Shown: positions 47,457-59,620, counted from the first letter of the stretch. The stretch is DNA of 64,000 nt from Sporodiniella umbellata (GCA_025677835.1 JAIXMR010000125.1:1-64000); one strand, 5' to 3'. Made by a program: numbers and translations. The notes: a model not told the origin generated them from the sequence alone.

Positions 47457-48624
47457 TTAAGGAAGGGGTGCATAGAGCGGTAGACGGTGAGGTTCATACA
47501 GTGGCAAGGCATCTTCATGATCAAGTGCTTTAAGGAATTTTGGATAAGGCATGTTGGTTTTATGATAGTTGGAATAGACATCGAGCTCTTGAGCGGCACA
47601 AAGACCGCGTTCCATTGTGCCGATTGTAATCGCCTGTTGAAAACGGTAGACGCGTGGGGTCCAAGGAAAGAGCCTGCGTTGGAAAGAAGAGGGATGGAGG
47701 TGGATGGAGAGCTCGAGTTGGTAAGAAAGTGACATGATTTTACTGTACTGCATCGAGGAAGGTAGGCTGTCGTCCAACACAAGCTGGACAGGGTAAAGGT
47801 GGGCCGTATCGACCGTATACGTCTTTTGGGCGACGCATTGACGCAGGATCGGTTTCGAGTCGGGGACAAACTGAGAGATTTGATAAAGTCTCAGGTGGAT
47901 GCTGAACTCGCCCAGATCTTCCGGCCTGCCATCGATCTTGACCTGACCCTCGATCGTCTCCCCCGCCCTATACTCTACCGCACTCAGTTGCACCGACGCT
48001 GTCCATTTGGGTGTCCTCGCCATACGGTGATGTCGGATGGCCGGTACCGCCAGGGGTCGTTTCAGCGCTTGGATCTCGATCCAGGGAACAAACTCAATCG
48101 TACGCTGACTCATCACCGGAATCTCTCGATAGGCCAGCGAAGGATCCAGGTAGGCCGTCAGTTTATAACTGCAGCGATAGTACGGATGGTCCATTGACGG
48201 TGGAAATTGAACCATCGGTAGCTGAACCGTAAACATAAATCGATACTCTCCATTCGCCCTTAGCTCTCCATGTTCCCTCTTGGCCCATAAATAGGTCACC
48301 ACCCCAAACAAATTCGATGTACGCCCTCTCTGGATACCAGGACTCAGCTCATGGCTTAACATTGCTTCCGTCGCTTGGAAAACAAGTCGTAACGTCGTTG
48401 CCTTGCTTGAATGTTCGTTGCACTTCAAAACCACATGGCCTTCCCTTAACCGCGTTAGTCCTTTCACTTTACAACAACAAAAAAAAAAAAAAAAAGGGGG
48501 GAAAACCTTGAAATAAATTGCCAGGTCCAAACACTGTCGCATTGCCTACCATCCATCCAAACCCAGGTAAAAGTTCAATGCTTAAAGAGGAAGCAATCGT
48601 TTGTGCCTTTTTCTTTGGAAACAT
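47457..48624 (-). CDS. arrestin-fold (N/C domain) protein
   Basis: Two exons, 48624-48507 and 48466-47457, giving 375 residues. The first exon (MFPKKKAQTIASSLSIELLP...) starts the first beta strands; exon 2 has GHVVLKCNEHSSKATTLRLVFQATEAM and the linker region. The second half shows the C-domain pattern: ASVQLSAVEYRAGETIEGQVKID, then EFSIHLRLYQISQFVPDSKPI. Fungal alpha-arrestins recruit Rsp5 to transporters; this one has no obvious PPxY motif except YAPLP at the very end, so it may act differently. The N-domain is somewhat divergent. The intron holds an 18-T stretch. Name is therefore at fold level only. Confidence 0.72.
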
Positions 48625-48717
48625 GCACTTTTTTTTTAAAAAAAAAAAAAAAAAAAAAATAGAAAAAGAAATACTAAATCTCTTTTTAATTAGCATTAAA
48701 AATACAGTTCGTGCCAC

Positions 48718-48752
<35 letters not shown>

Positions 48753-48986
48753 CAACACAGAATGGATTCTACCCTTTCCCACCCTCTTTTTTTTTTTTTT
48801 TTTTTCAAAACGTGCCAATCAGACCTTGGATACTATCACCGCCCACAACAGTTCTTTCTTATTTTCTCGAGTGACCTCACCCACAAGACGTAATCTATTC
48901 TTCCCTTTGTGTTACTACTACCAGTAGTTTTGATCAACACTAAAAGGACTGTCTGGGTGTGGTTCTCCACTGGGCTTTTCTCGTAC

Positions 48987-49018
<32 letters not shown>

Positions 49019-49253
49019 ATCCCATCCACAGGTATTAGGAAAACAACCCTCCAAAAGTTCAAATCATAGTCAAATCATAGTCAGATAAAAAAAACACTGT
49101 AGTTATTGAAATGTAATGTTAAAGAGGTTTGTTTATAAAGAAAGAGAGAGAGAGAGAGGGGGGGGTCAAGGTGTGTGCCTTTTTTTTTTTTTTTTTTTTG
49201 AGAGGTGGATGAATGCAAAATGAAAGTTTCTGTCTAAAAAAAAAACGATAGCC
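48625..49253. other. intergenic region with CT repeat and T-runs
   Basis: Divergent/convergent spacer: CT microsatellite (about 48,720-48,749), T-runs (about 48,788-48,804 and 48,989-49,019), a GA stretch at 49,142. No gene. Confidence 0.5.
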
Positions 49254-51588
49254 TTAAGCGTTAGGACAGGCCACACATTCACATTCTTCTTCTAGTATCT
49301 GACTGTGTAGTTCTTTTTCCATTGTGTGTACAAAGTCACTTATTCTACCTTGATAAGGCTGAAGTTTGAGCTCATCATAGACGATGGACAGACAGGTGGT
49401 CAAGTTTTTACGAATACGCGGCATGCGTTGTTGGATTTCTGGAGGCATTGTGATCTGCAATTTGGATACGACCAGCAACAGTTGCCATGCATTGACCAAG
49501 ACACGCATATTGAAAAAGCAATCGGTGGTTCTCGACCGGAGATACTTGATCAAGCGAAGGGTTATTAGAGCCGAATCCACTGCAGTAATTACGATATGAC
49601 GATTCATATGACTGTCCGCTGCACTCCAAAGGTTCTCTAAGGTATCAAGGTATTCAGCATCGGTGCCATCAAAATCGATCCTGTCCCGAAGAGCGATTAA
49701 CTTTTGGATTCTTTTTTTCCACTTTGGAGAGAGTGGGCTGTCTTTGGGAAGTCTTCCTCCGTTCCAGATGGCCTTCATTTGATCCCAATGGTTTTCTGGC
49801 TCAGGCATCCCCTTGGGAAGAAACGATTGACCGAGAACAATCCATTCTTCGTAAACGGCCAGCGTCGTCAAGATAGGAATCGGGGACTGAGCACATTCAC
49901 GCTCCAGAGTAAGATTGAAAACCTTACAGCTCACATTCGAATCAAACAAGGGGAGGGATAATCTGAAATGGGCAGGAAGTACTTTGAAATACCAATGCTT
50001 CATCGACATCTCTACCTGATGTCCAATCAGATCAATCAGACGAAACAGGTTGGGCGAATACACATTCCTGCTCGCTTCCCGTTCATTTCGTTGTAAACAA
50101 AGAATAAGCGTATGCATCTGCGCAAACTGTTTTTCTTGTTCGGTATCCTCTTTTGATAACTTCCATTCACCTTCCTCAGGATGGGTCAGGACGCAGTAAG
50201 GCAAACGGGTGTCCCCCGTAGCGTTGTCGGCTTGGGATGCTGCCCTCGAGATTTCCTCAAACGTGAGCACTCGGCGCAAATGGTTCAAAAGACGGCTAAA
50301 ATGAACAGCCTCACCCTCTTCCCTACCCCGATAGCTTGGTGCCAAAACAACCGAGATTCGATCCGCCATGTCCATATAGATCGCCCCCGCTCTAGCTTCC
50401 GATACAGTGAACTTGTAGATGGCCATAAACACATACGCTGTCAAGCTGTCCAGATCCAATCGGTCAAAGCCATCATCGGCCATCCGATCGCGTGCTCTTT
50501 CAAAATAAAACTTGCCGTATTCTACTAAAGACACCGACGGTAGACATGCTGCTATATGTTGACATCTTAATGTACATATCATCGCACAGAAACTCATCGT
50601 AGCAGCCGATCCTTCGTTGCCTAGAAACAGTCGAACAAACGTCGGAACATGAATCGCCAGTTGCTGATAGTGTTGGCATTGGAGGTAGGCGCGTATCAGT
50701 CGATCGGTAGTGACTTTGATATTCTCTGGCGATTTGGCTATCGTCATCGTGCTCACCTTTGACATGTCCGGCGTGACGAAAATACGAACAGACTTGGCTA
50801 CGTTTCTGCAGTGTACCTTGCCGTACTTTTTCCGGATAAGCACATTTAACTCATGGACCAGAGCATCACGCACAATAAAATCGTTGAATTCTGGAGGTAT
50901 GCACATCCCGTACTGAACGGCTTGTAACATCTGATAGAGGTTGTTCAGCATATCTGAATAACTCTTGATCTGCGTATCGATGGAAAATTGCCCTCGTGTG
51001 ACTGACAACGTCCATGGCTCAGCATCGCTCTTTTGTTTTTTCAGATCCTTATCAGATCTTAAGATAGCGCAAGTGCCATCCTTTGAAATCGCAATCAGTT
51101 GTTGACTTGGCCCTTGTTTCGTTGGCTGTGATGGTAAAGGTACATAAAAGTCATGAATCACACTTCCCTCACTATCATCCGTTAAGGAAGGTGTGCTCGG
51201 TGCTGGAGAAAGCGCTCTCTTGGAATTTCTTATGTCTTCCATTTCTTTTTCCATAGCCTCAACTTCGGTTTCCAACACACTCACTTGGCTCTGAACTTTT
51301 TTTTGTTGTGCTAGTTGAACAAACTCTTTGTCCATCGGTGAAAGTGGTATTACATATTTACATTCCAAATGGAATTTAAAGCATCTAAAGTTCGTAGTCT
51401 AAGCACACATTCCTTCTTTTTAAAAACTAACCTCTCACAAGGTTGTTGGTTGTTGCATTTGCGCTTTTGGTTTCGACACTCTGTTCAACGTTTTATATAT
51501 ATATATATATATATATATAAATATATACAATCAGCTTTACTTTACTAACGTAAACCTTACCTTCACAGGGAACTCTTTTGTTTGACAT
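49254..51588 (-). CDS. Zn2Cys6 fungal transcription factor
   Basis: Three exons: 51588-51561, 51480-51432 and 51384-49254, giving 735 residues. The zinc cluster is split across all three exons and becomes complete only after splicing: cysteines at residues 8, 11, 18, 24, 27 and 34 (spacing C-x2-C-x6-C-x5-C-x2-C-x6-C), with the basic RNQKRK segment between. A coiled-coil dimerisation helix follows (about 49-75). The middle region (about 200-560) has the character of the Fungal_trans regulatory domain, with DRLIRAYLQCQHYQQLAIHV and LDSLTAYVFMAIYKF. The C-terminal tail ends with a cluster of cysteines (ECECVACPNA). Target genes are unknown. The first intron contains a TA microsatellite (51,494-51,520). 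The large exon alone looks like a complete 704-residue gene but lacks the DNA-binding domain. Confidence 0.92.
51494..51520. repeat. TA dinucleotide microsatellite
   Basis: About 13 TA units, inside the first intron of the Zn2Cys6 gene. Confidence 0.85.
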
Positions 51589-51592
51589 TTGG

Positions 51593-51623
<31 letters not shown>

Positions 51624-52123
51624 AAAACAGCGACTATTCAATTGTATTTTGTATACTTTATATTTTTTTTGTGGAATCATTCTGATAATTCTCATACGAT
51701 TATTCTATTGAAGTTCGTTTTTTATTTTTATTTTGTATGCTTGCTGTCTCTTCCTCAAGGTGAGTGGTAAGAAACAAAAACGACCCAAAATCTGCTGTGT
51801 TGCTAGAATACTGTACAACGGGTTTGACGCACGTTTGTGTTGCTTCTACCTTTAGCAAGTTGGTTTTCTACTTGTTAGAAACTTGATCTATCTCCAATAG
51901 AGTATTTTGCTCTGCTGAAATACAACCTATCTGGTTACACTGTTTATTTTCAGATAGGGCTGTTTCCTTTTTTAGTCCAGCACTTTTGAAGCTCTGGTTT
52001 TACAGCCACTGAAAAACTTGTGTAACACGTTGTAATTAACCAATTAGAACGTGCTTTTTGATATTCCGTTCTGTATAAAAAAAGAAGAACAGAAAATATA
52101 TATTTTCTTTTATTTTTTCATCA
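51589..52123. other. intergenic, divergent promoter region
   Basis: Between the Zn2Cys6 gene (-) and a small gene (+). A-run at 51,590-51,617. TATA-like CTGTATAAAAAAAG at about 52,071. No other feature. Confidence 0.5.
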
Positions 52124-52345
52124 ATGATACCAGATCAAACAAATTGTTCACTCTACGATAACCTACCTACACTAGACCTGTGGTATGGGCATGAGAAATC
52201 GATAGAGCAAGAAATACAGGAAATTCAGGAAAAGAAAAAGCGAACATGCTTGGTTTCTTTTTCCTCAGAGCCGCCCCTGATCCATCAATATGAAGCAAGG
52301 CCTGTCATGGAGAGAAGATCGAGTAGCTCGGAAAGCAGTAAGTAA
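52124..52345 (+). CDS. small hypothetical protein, possibly with a further exon
   Basis: The open frame gives 73 residues: an acidic/Leu start (YDNLPTLDLWYGHEKSIEQEI), a charged helix and a conserved-looking core RTCLVSFSSEPPLIHQYEA, then an Arg/Ser-rich end. It stops in GTAAGTAA, which is also a perfect 5' splice site at 52,337, so a second exon may follow after CTACAG at about 52,407. Reading on from there would run antisense into the 3' end of OGG1. A TATA-like box lies about 50 bp upstream. No family recognised; V-S-F is faintly like a PP1-docking motif. Confidence 0.5.
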   Translation: MIPDQTNCSLYDNLPTLDLWYGHEKSIEQEIQEIQEKKKRTCLVSFSSEPPLIHQYEARPVMERRSSSSESSK

Positions 52346-52437
52346 CATTGAACAGCTACAGTATCTTAAATCGTTCTCTAGTTAAACTGCTACTAAAGCA
52401 CTACAGGAACAAACTGCGAAGACATCGAATCTAGCTT

Positions 52438-52602
52438 TTATTCATCTGTCTCTATTTTTATATCCTTCTCTTCTAATTCTCTCGCCACCTGGCTTAGCTT
52501 CCTTTTTTTCACCAATACTTTGTCAAACGATTTTAAATCGGCCGTAAACAACACCTACAATAATAATACATCATATATAAAATTTTAATACACTATAACA
52601 AC

Positions 52603-52635
<33 letters not shown>

Positions 52636-53651
52636 CATAGTCATAATAATAAAAGCGAATACCACTTACAGAATGTGCCCATCCACTGTATTCTCCAAAC
52701 AGTAATCTAAAATGATCGCCAACCTCAGTATAAAGTTTACTGGTCAGTGATTTTCCTTTCTTGTTGAATCCATAATCCCTTGAAGCTATCTGCCAAACGT
52801 GTGTATCCACTGGGATAGACTCGGAATGATCCAAGGACATTAAGCACTGACGTAGCGATTAAAACACAGTGCCTTTTATCACAGCGCTTACCACACAGTC
52901 AGCCACCTTGGGTCCCACACCTGGAAATGCCATCAATTCTTCTTTGGCTTCTACATAGCTCTTTTCCCTCAAGGTGTGTAGCCATGTTTCACCCATATCG
53001 GGATGATCCGCTTTTAGCTTTTTTGCTGTATTGGCAATATATTTAGCTCTGTACCCAAAGCCCATATTTCTCAGTTTGCTTTCTATATTCTCTTGCACCA
53101 ATTGATCAAGACCAGGAAAGTCATAATAGTCCTCTTCCTCCACTCTAGCTATCTTTTGTCCAAATTCAACACAGAGTTTATGTACCATTTGACTAATACG
53201 AGCAATGTTGTTATTACTAGAACAAATAAAGCAAACAAGATTCTCCCAAGGATCTTGTCGAAGCATTCGAATGCCCTGAAAACCAACTGATTTATCTCTA
53301 AAATTGACATCAAGTTTAGACCAGCGGTTGTAGCAAGTCTCAAGAGATACTTTGTTCAGCTGGAAATAGTCTTGTAGTATAGCCTCTATCGGGTCGGAAT
53401 CATCTGCTGTAGCATAAAAAACTGTAGAGGCTATACAATCAAAATGTGTGTGAGAACAAAAGAAATGTCAAAATGAATACTATACAGGTCTCCTTTAAAA
53501 CCACTAATTTTCCTTGTAGCACTGATACCCATTTTTCGTCTATTTGCTTCCAACGAAAAGATTGGCCGCAGCGCAAAGAGTTTAAGCGTAGTTCTTTAGG
53601 GGACACTTGAAGATCTTTCCAAACCAAATTAGCCAGACGTACATTAAGCAT
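52438..53651 (-). CDS. OGG1: 8-oxoguanine DNA glycosylase
   Basis: Removes oxidised guanine from DNA and cuts the strand by beta-elimination. Four exons: 53651-53486, 53421-52892, 52846-52670 and 52554-52438, giving 329 residues (human 345). N-terminal TBP-like domain: LRLNSLRCGQSFRWKQIDEKW. Then DPWENLVCFICSSNNNIARI and the helix-hairpin-helix FPGVGPKVADCVCLMSL, which carries the catalytic Lys227; the catalytic Asp246 is in IPVDTHVWQIA. The Lys-Asp spacing of 19 equals that of human OGG1 (K249/D268). Ends with VLFTADLKSF and a charged tail. I start at the ATG at 53651. The last intron contains an ATA repeat (about 52,601-52,640). The 3' end lies within 100 bp of the small + strand gene. Confidence 0.95.
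52601..52640. repeat. AAT trinucleotide microsatellite
   Basis: About 12 AAT units within the last intron of OGG1. Confidence 0.8.
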
Positions 53652-55209
53652 TACAGGGAAAAAGGAATGACATCTATTTAAAACGCAGCATTGTTTTTTT
53701 TTTTTTTTTTTTTTGAAAGAAAACAAAAAAAAAAAAAAAAAAAAAAAAAACAATTCTGAAAATCCATTTTGGTATGTTGTTTAAAAGCCGGGTACTTTAA
53801 AAAAGCTTCTAATAAACACCTGGTTTTCTGTCGGTTTTTAATAAAAGCGTTTATACATATATATATATGTATAAAACTTGCATTTTAAACCATCAGTTTG
53901 GTCTTATAAAAAGAAAAACACAACCGTGTTAAAAAGATTACACCTTGAGCACAAAACGGTCAGTCTACAGGTAAACACACTTTTTTTTTTTTTCTATTCA
54001 ACAGATACATCAGATGCTATACGTATGTTGGTCAATAACTTTGAGTATTAAAAAAGGAAATAGAATGTTTTGGAAAACATGAATGAAAGGACAGATAAAT
54101 AAGTTATCCTTGTTGTGTTTTCATGCGTTAGTTTTTTATGCGAAATAGAGCATAGCGCGTTTCTAACAGAATCATACTCACAACAAAACAGCACCTTTAA
54201 AAATTTCAATTATTTATTCACCTTGTGCTGATTTGAGAACCTCTTTGCTCTTTTTACCTGAATAAAACGATTTAAAGTTCATGCACTTTTCTGTCCGCAT
54301 TTACAAACAAACAGATTGTGACTTTTCAAAAGTTAACATTGAGACGGAAAAGAGTTTATTTTTAATGCTTCGATGTCATAGATTATGCTCCTATAGACAG
54401 TCTTGAGATAGAGTTGAAAAAATAACATAGATCACTAGCTTTTGCTTTTTGCTTCTTTGGCTTCAGTACAAGAATAAACATTTAGTTCAAGGAAAGTTCC
54501 ATGCTCGCTTATAATTTTCGTTATTGGAAACCGCAAATCGTATTATCTTTAATGGACTTGGCCATTTGTTGAACTCATGTACGGCTCTGGCTCGCGATAG
54601 GCAAGCACATTCACTGTTTTAAGAGATGTAAAGCTTAAAGGCATGCAAAAGACCAAGCGCCTTGTCTGATATATTTTGAGAACCGTTTTTAAAAACCAAT
54701 AAAAAAAAAAAAACTCAAGCTTTAGGTATATTTTTGAAATCAATTTGCACCAAAAAAGGGATACATGTAGTTTGTAGCTTTTAACCCTTAAACATTTTTT
54801 AGTACCTGAGCGTATTAAAATTGTATTCTTTGGGCTACCTTTTTTTTTTTTTTTTTTTTGTTGCTATGAGGCAGCCACTATATGTACAATGTCTTGTAAA
54901 GAAAAGCAAGCTTTAGTATAGTCAAGGTGTAGCCTCAACGTGATTTCCTCTGGTACCAAATGGAAGAAATTAAAAGGGTTGGTTTTTCTCGAGATCATAC
55001 AAGTGCGTATCGCATTTTGTGATCACGAATAGAAATATATGACTGGGGCTACAAGTACTACAGTTACCGTGTTTCCGTTTTGGCAATTTCCCAATTGAGT
55101 TCCATCCTTACTCTCAAAGTAATACAAAACCTAAAAAAAAAAAAAAGCTTTAAATAAATGACCGTGATTTATAATTGTTCTTCAATTTGACTTACATATA
55201 AGGCACCCT

Positions 55210-55243
<34 letters not shown>

Positions 55244-55276
55244 CCATTTATCTTTTGTTTTTCGAAAACTATAATT
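53652..55276. other. intergenic with possible 5'-truncated gene remnant (- strand)
   Basis: A- and T-runs near the OGG1 start (about 53,695-53,750). On the - strand, coding-like pieces occur at about 55,132-55,025 (YYFESKDGTQLGNCQNGNT, after a T-tract and a good acceptor), 54,977-54,866 (EITLRLHLDYTKACFSLQDI, ending at a stop) and about 54,620-54,547 (NVLAYREPEPYMSSTNG, ending at a stop). They could be exons of one gene whose 5' part is missing, since the acyl-CoA ligase gene begins at 55,277. A 33-T run at 55,211-55,243 lies between them. Confidence 0.3.
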
Positions 55277-57540
55277 ATGGTCATTCGCTCTACATTTCCT
55301 GATGTTGATATACCTCGTGCTGGTTTAATCCCATTTATATTTTCCAATCCTTTCAATGCTCCTCAAGATCACCCTATTTATGTTGATCCCATTATTAAGA
55401 AGAGCTTAACATATTCAGAAACCAAGGACAGTGTTCTTCGATTTGCAGCTGGCTTGCAAGATGTTTGTGAGTTTAAAAAAGGAGACGTTCTCGCTGTCTT
55501 TGCCCCCAATCAGGTATTACAAAAGACATATGAGGGATAGAACAGAATAATGACAGTTATGTTTAGTACGACTACTTTGTCCCTACTCTAGGAGCCATTG
55601 CTGCAGGTAACTCTCAAACACTTTTGTACCACTTCAAACTAATTATGGTCTTATGTATTTACTTTTTTTTAAAAAAAAAAAAAACAAAAAAAAACAAAAA
55701 GGCGGTTCTGCTACGACTGCCAATCCTAATTACACATCCAGAGAACTGATTCATCAGCTCACTACATCCAAAGCCAAAGTCCTTGTAGCGCATGAAACCA
55801 ATATTTCTATAGCCTTAGCAGCTGCCAAAGCCGTAGGTATTAGAGAATCTAATATTTTTGTCTTCGGAGAACGTGCTATTGACGGTGTACTTCCCTATAC
55901 ACAAAGTTTGTTCTCCGAAAGACGTGTTGCTATTGAAGTAATGACGCCAGAGGAATCTGATGAACGAGTTGCTTATTTGTGTTTTTCCTCAGGCACTACA
56001 GGTAATTAAACACTAGAAAGATATATTGAAAATGAGCAGGTATCAATCTTGTTTTTTTTTTTTTACTATTTTTATTTAGGAAAAAGCAAAGGAGTCATGT
56101 CAACGTAGGTTTACTTTTTCTTTTTTTTTTTTTTTAAAAAAAAAAAACTGATCTGAGAATCTTTAAGCCATTCCAATATTATTGCCAATATTTTGCAGTA
56201 TACAGCATTTGAAGGTCATCATTTGGAAACCAAACGCGATAAGCTCATTGGTGCTGTTCCTTTTTTCCACATTATGGGGCTTGTTCTTTTAGGTCATGTT
56301 GCTCTTCATAAAGGTGTTTCCCTTTATGTGATGCCCAAATTCGATTTTGTACAATTTCTGGAAATTGTTCAAAAAGAAAAAATCACTTTTACTATCATCG
56401 TACCACCCATCATTCTTTTATTAGCAAAGAGCCCAATTGTGGAAAACTATGATATCTCTTCTTTACGTCAAATCACATGTGGAGCAGCTCCCTTAGGCGC
56501 AGACATAGCTAGCCTGGCAAAAAAGCGTGTCCCTACAGCATGCATCAAACAAGGTTATGGTGCAACTGAAACCAGCGCTTGTGTTTGTGTCCAATCATCA
56601 GAAAAGGTTACGGATGGTAACGTGCTTTTTTTTTTTATAGGGTTATCAAAGCCCGATTACATACTTTAGATGTGCTCATTCTTTTCTGCAGGATCTTCTG
56701 GTCTTCTTTTACCTAACGTGGAAATTAAAATAGTTGATGAGAACGGCTCAGGTACACAGTTGACAGACATGGGATTAAAAAGGCTTGGGAATATATATCT
56801 CATCATTCCCCCCCCCTTTTATACTATAGAGGTCAAAGCCGGTGAGCGTGGAGAATTGTTGATCAAAGGACCTAACATTATGAAGGTAAAAATCTGTGTG
56901 TGTGTGTTTTTTTTTTTTTACTACTACTAAAACTCTAAATTTAGGGATATATTGGCAACCCTCAAGCAACCGTTGAATGTCTTGATAAAGATGGTTATTA
57001 TCACTCGGGCGATGTTGTTGTGTACAAAGACGAAGAGCTTTTTATTGTCGATAGACTCAAAGAGTTGATTAAATACAAAGCATTCCAGGTATCTTTTTGT
57101 TTTCTCTTTGTTTTTGATTTTTTAAAAAAGACTAATGAAAGTACTCACATAGGTACCTCCTGCAGAACTTGAAGCATTGCTTGTAAAGTGGCCATTTCTT
57201 ACTTTTTTTTTTTTTTTTTTGACAAAGCATAATTAACATTTTATTTTTTTATTCACAGCTCAAGTCGGATATCATCGCGGACTGCGCTGTCATTGGTATT
57301 TACGATGCTAAACAGGCAACTGAGATCCCTGTGGGCTATATCGTATTGAATCCAGGTGTACCTGCTACAAATGAAATAGCTGAATCGATCAAAAAGTACA
57401 TAGCTGGTAATGTTGTTTATTATAAGCAACTTCGCGGTATTCGTTTTGTGAAAGAAATCCCAAAGAATCCTTCAGGAAAAATTCTTAGAAGAGTCTTACG
57501 TGATTCTGTTAAACAGGAAGCTAATATAAGTAGATTATAA
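55277..57540 (+). CDS. AMP-forming acyl-CoA / 4-coumarate-CoA ligase-like, peroxisomal (PTS1)
   Basis: Activates a carboxylic acid to its CoA thioester with ATP. Ten exons: 55277-55513, 55567-55606, 55702-56001, 56080-56104 (25 nt), 56168-56616, 56692-56751, 56830-56885, 56945-57088, 57153-57182 and 57259-57540, giving 540 residues, the usual length of 4CL-type enzymes. The P-loop SSGTTGKSKGVM is split by an intron. Other ANL motifs: [63 protein letters not shown] and [12 protein letters not shown] with the catalytic Lys. The protein ends in SRL, a type 1 peroxisome targeting signal. Substrate cannot be read from sequence: fatty acid or aromatic acids are possible. Every junction keeps phase. 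Confidence 0.9.
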
Positions 57541-57991
57541 AATAGAAAGAAAATAATGAATGTGATAAAACCGCAATAGAAAGTTGGAAAGACATGTAAT
57601 TTCGACATGTAATAAAGCTATACTCTTTTCCTTTTCTTTTAAAGACCTATCCACGGTCAATTTTGCGTCACTCGAATAGGGAAACCATTTGATTACAGAC
57701 ATTAGATATTGGTTACTGTTAGCCTATGAGACTTGGAATGAAATTCAAGTATAAATACTTTGCCTTCAAGCAAACGCTTTTCGAGACGGCGTTTCATTTA
57801 TCTAAAGATGAAGTGTTTTTGTACCTCACTCAAAGTTTGTTCTTTGACACTGTTTGTGCAGGCAAAAGTGTTGTTTAATGTCCGGAGCATAAAAAAATCT
57901 TTTTTTTTTTTATTTTATTTCTCCTCTCTCTTTTTCTGTTTGTCGGCCTCTCTCTCTCTCTCCCTCTCTCTCTCTTTCACTGTAATAAAAT
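57541..57991. other. intergenic region upstream of VAP
   Basis: Ligase 3' flank (AATAAAG at about 57,610), then a CT-rich pyrimidine tract (about 57,920-57,978) directly before the VAP start. No gene. Confidence 0.5.
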
Positions 57992-59000
57992 ATGTCGGTT
58001 CAATTGGACATTCAAGATGCGGTAGTTTTTGAACGTAACTACATTAAAAGCGTTTACTGCGCAATTAGTTGATTAATTATTTTATTTTCTTTCTCTCTCT
58101 TTCCTTCCCTCCCCCCCCTTTTTTTTTTCGAGAATAGGTCCTTTAGCACGCCGCTATGTAAGCAAAAATGTTCAAATCACCAATCCCCATGCAAAACCTA
58201 TTGCTTTCAAAGTCAAGACAACAGCACCCAAGCTTTATTGTGTTCGTCCTAACTCTGACATTATCCCACCCAAAGGCACAGCCGTTGTTCAAGGTATGTA
58301 TACAACATAGAGTTTTATTTTTTCACAAAAAGTTAATCTTGCTTTTAGTTATACATCAAGGCTTTCCTGAAGAGCCTCCTGCTAATTTCAGTTGCAAAGA
58401 CAAGTTTTTGTTTGTGAGTGTTTTGGCTGAGGGAGAGCTTGAGTCACAAGATGTCAAGGAGATTGTAAGTTTTTGTTTTTATTTTTTTTTTATTTTTTTT
58501 TGTCAAAAGCTTTAGTTTTTGCTCACGGATATTTTACTTTCAGTGGAGCAATGTGGAAGTTAACCATAAGGGATCCATTCATCAACAAAAACTTCGCGTG
58601 GAATATGTTGACCCTCAAGTTGAAATACAACAAGCGCCTGTCAAGGTAAAGGGGGGGAGAGTGACTATGTCTGAGAATACTGAAATCATCTTTTTTTTTC
58701 TTATTATAGGCAACTTCATCAACCAAACCAGCTGAGCCTGTTCCATCTGAGGACTCTGTAAGAGTTGTGTCTGAAAGAATTGAAAGCGAAATAAATGAAG
58801 TGATTGAAACTGTTGATGCAAATACGGAAGGTCTTCAAACACAAGTTAGACGATTGGAAAATGAATTGAAAAGATGCAGAGAACAGATTGAAAATATGCC
58901 CACAGTACAAAAGACAACAGAATCCCCAGTTGGCATGTTTGTTTTATTTGCCATGTTAGCGCTTGCTATCGCCTACTTTGTTCAAAAACAACAGGCCTAA
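57992..59000 (+). CDS. VAP/Scs2-like ER membrane contact protein (MSP domain)
   Basis: Tail-anchored ER protein that binds FFAT-motif proteins and makes membrane contact sites. Five exons: 57992-58034, 58138-58293, 58349-58464, 58544-58645 and 58710-59000, giving 235 residues. The MSP domain fills about 1-125: VSKNVQITNPHAKPIAFKVKTTAPKLYCVRP, then NSDIIPPKGTAVVQVIHQGF and CKDKFLFVSVLAEGE. KVKTTAPKLYCVRPN is the FFAT-binding signature. A coiled coil follows (about 170-205), and a C-terminal membrane helix (VGMFVLFAMLALAIAYFVQ) closes it, as in Scs2. CT-rich tracts precede the first two exons. Confidence 0.95.
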
Positions 59001-59620
59001 GGTTTATTTTTTTTTTATTTTTATTTTATTTTTTTTTTTTTTGCCTTTTCTTTTTCAAAGAACACAAAACACCAAATAAAAAAGAATTGACAGTACCAAC
59101 TATTTGGTGAATATTTGGGCCAGTTTTTTATTTTGTTTTTCTAATTATATCCTCCTTCTGTTGTTTGTTTCTACGTCTTATATCCTTTTTTTTTTGAGTC
59201 GTTTAATAACAGAATGGAAAAAAAGCCAAAGAAAAGATAATGTCAGAGAACGATGCAGGATTACAAATTTGAAAAGGAGACACGGGTCAGACGTAAAAAA
59301 AAAAAAAAAAAAAAAAGAAAAGCAAAAAGAAAAAAACAAACGCTTTGGTTTTTGTTTAGAGCTTGCGGCTTGTTTGATAACCAAAGAAAGCAATAGGAGT
59401 ATGCTCGATGTGTTTCTTGTTTTGTTTACACATACCCTTGAATTCTCTGTGTATTGATGCACATGAAAAAGCTAGTATTTGTCTAAATTTCAATTTCAGC
59501 TCTCTCTCTCTTGGGGTGATTTTAGGACTTGCGTGCTCTTTCCACACTGTATGTTTCTACAACACTATTCTCCTTTTTTTTCTTCTTTATTATTAAAATT
59601 ATAAACGTACTCATATTGAA
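59001..59620. other. intergenic region between VAP and CAF1
   Basis: T-runs and a 23-A block at 59,295-59,316; a CT stretch precedes the CAF1 start. Frames here are not supported as genes. Confidence 0.5.

Noticed and set aside
47799..48197. 132-codon open frame on the + strand
   Set aside because: Antisense to the arrestin-fold gene.
50181..50528. 115-codon open frame on the + strand
   Set aside because: Antisense to the regulatory domain of the Zn2Cys6 factor.
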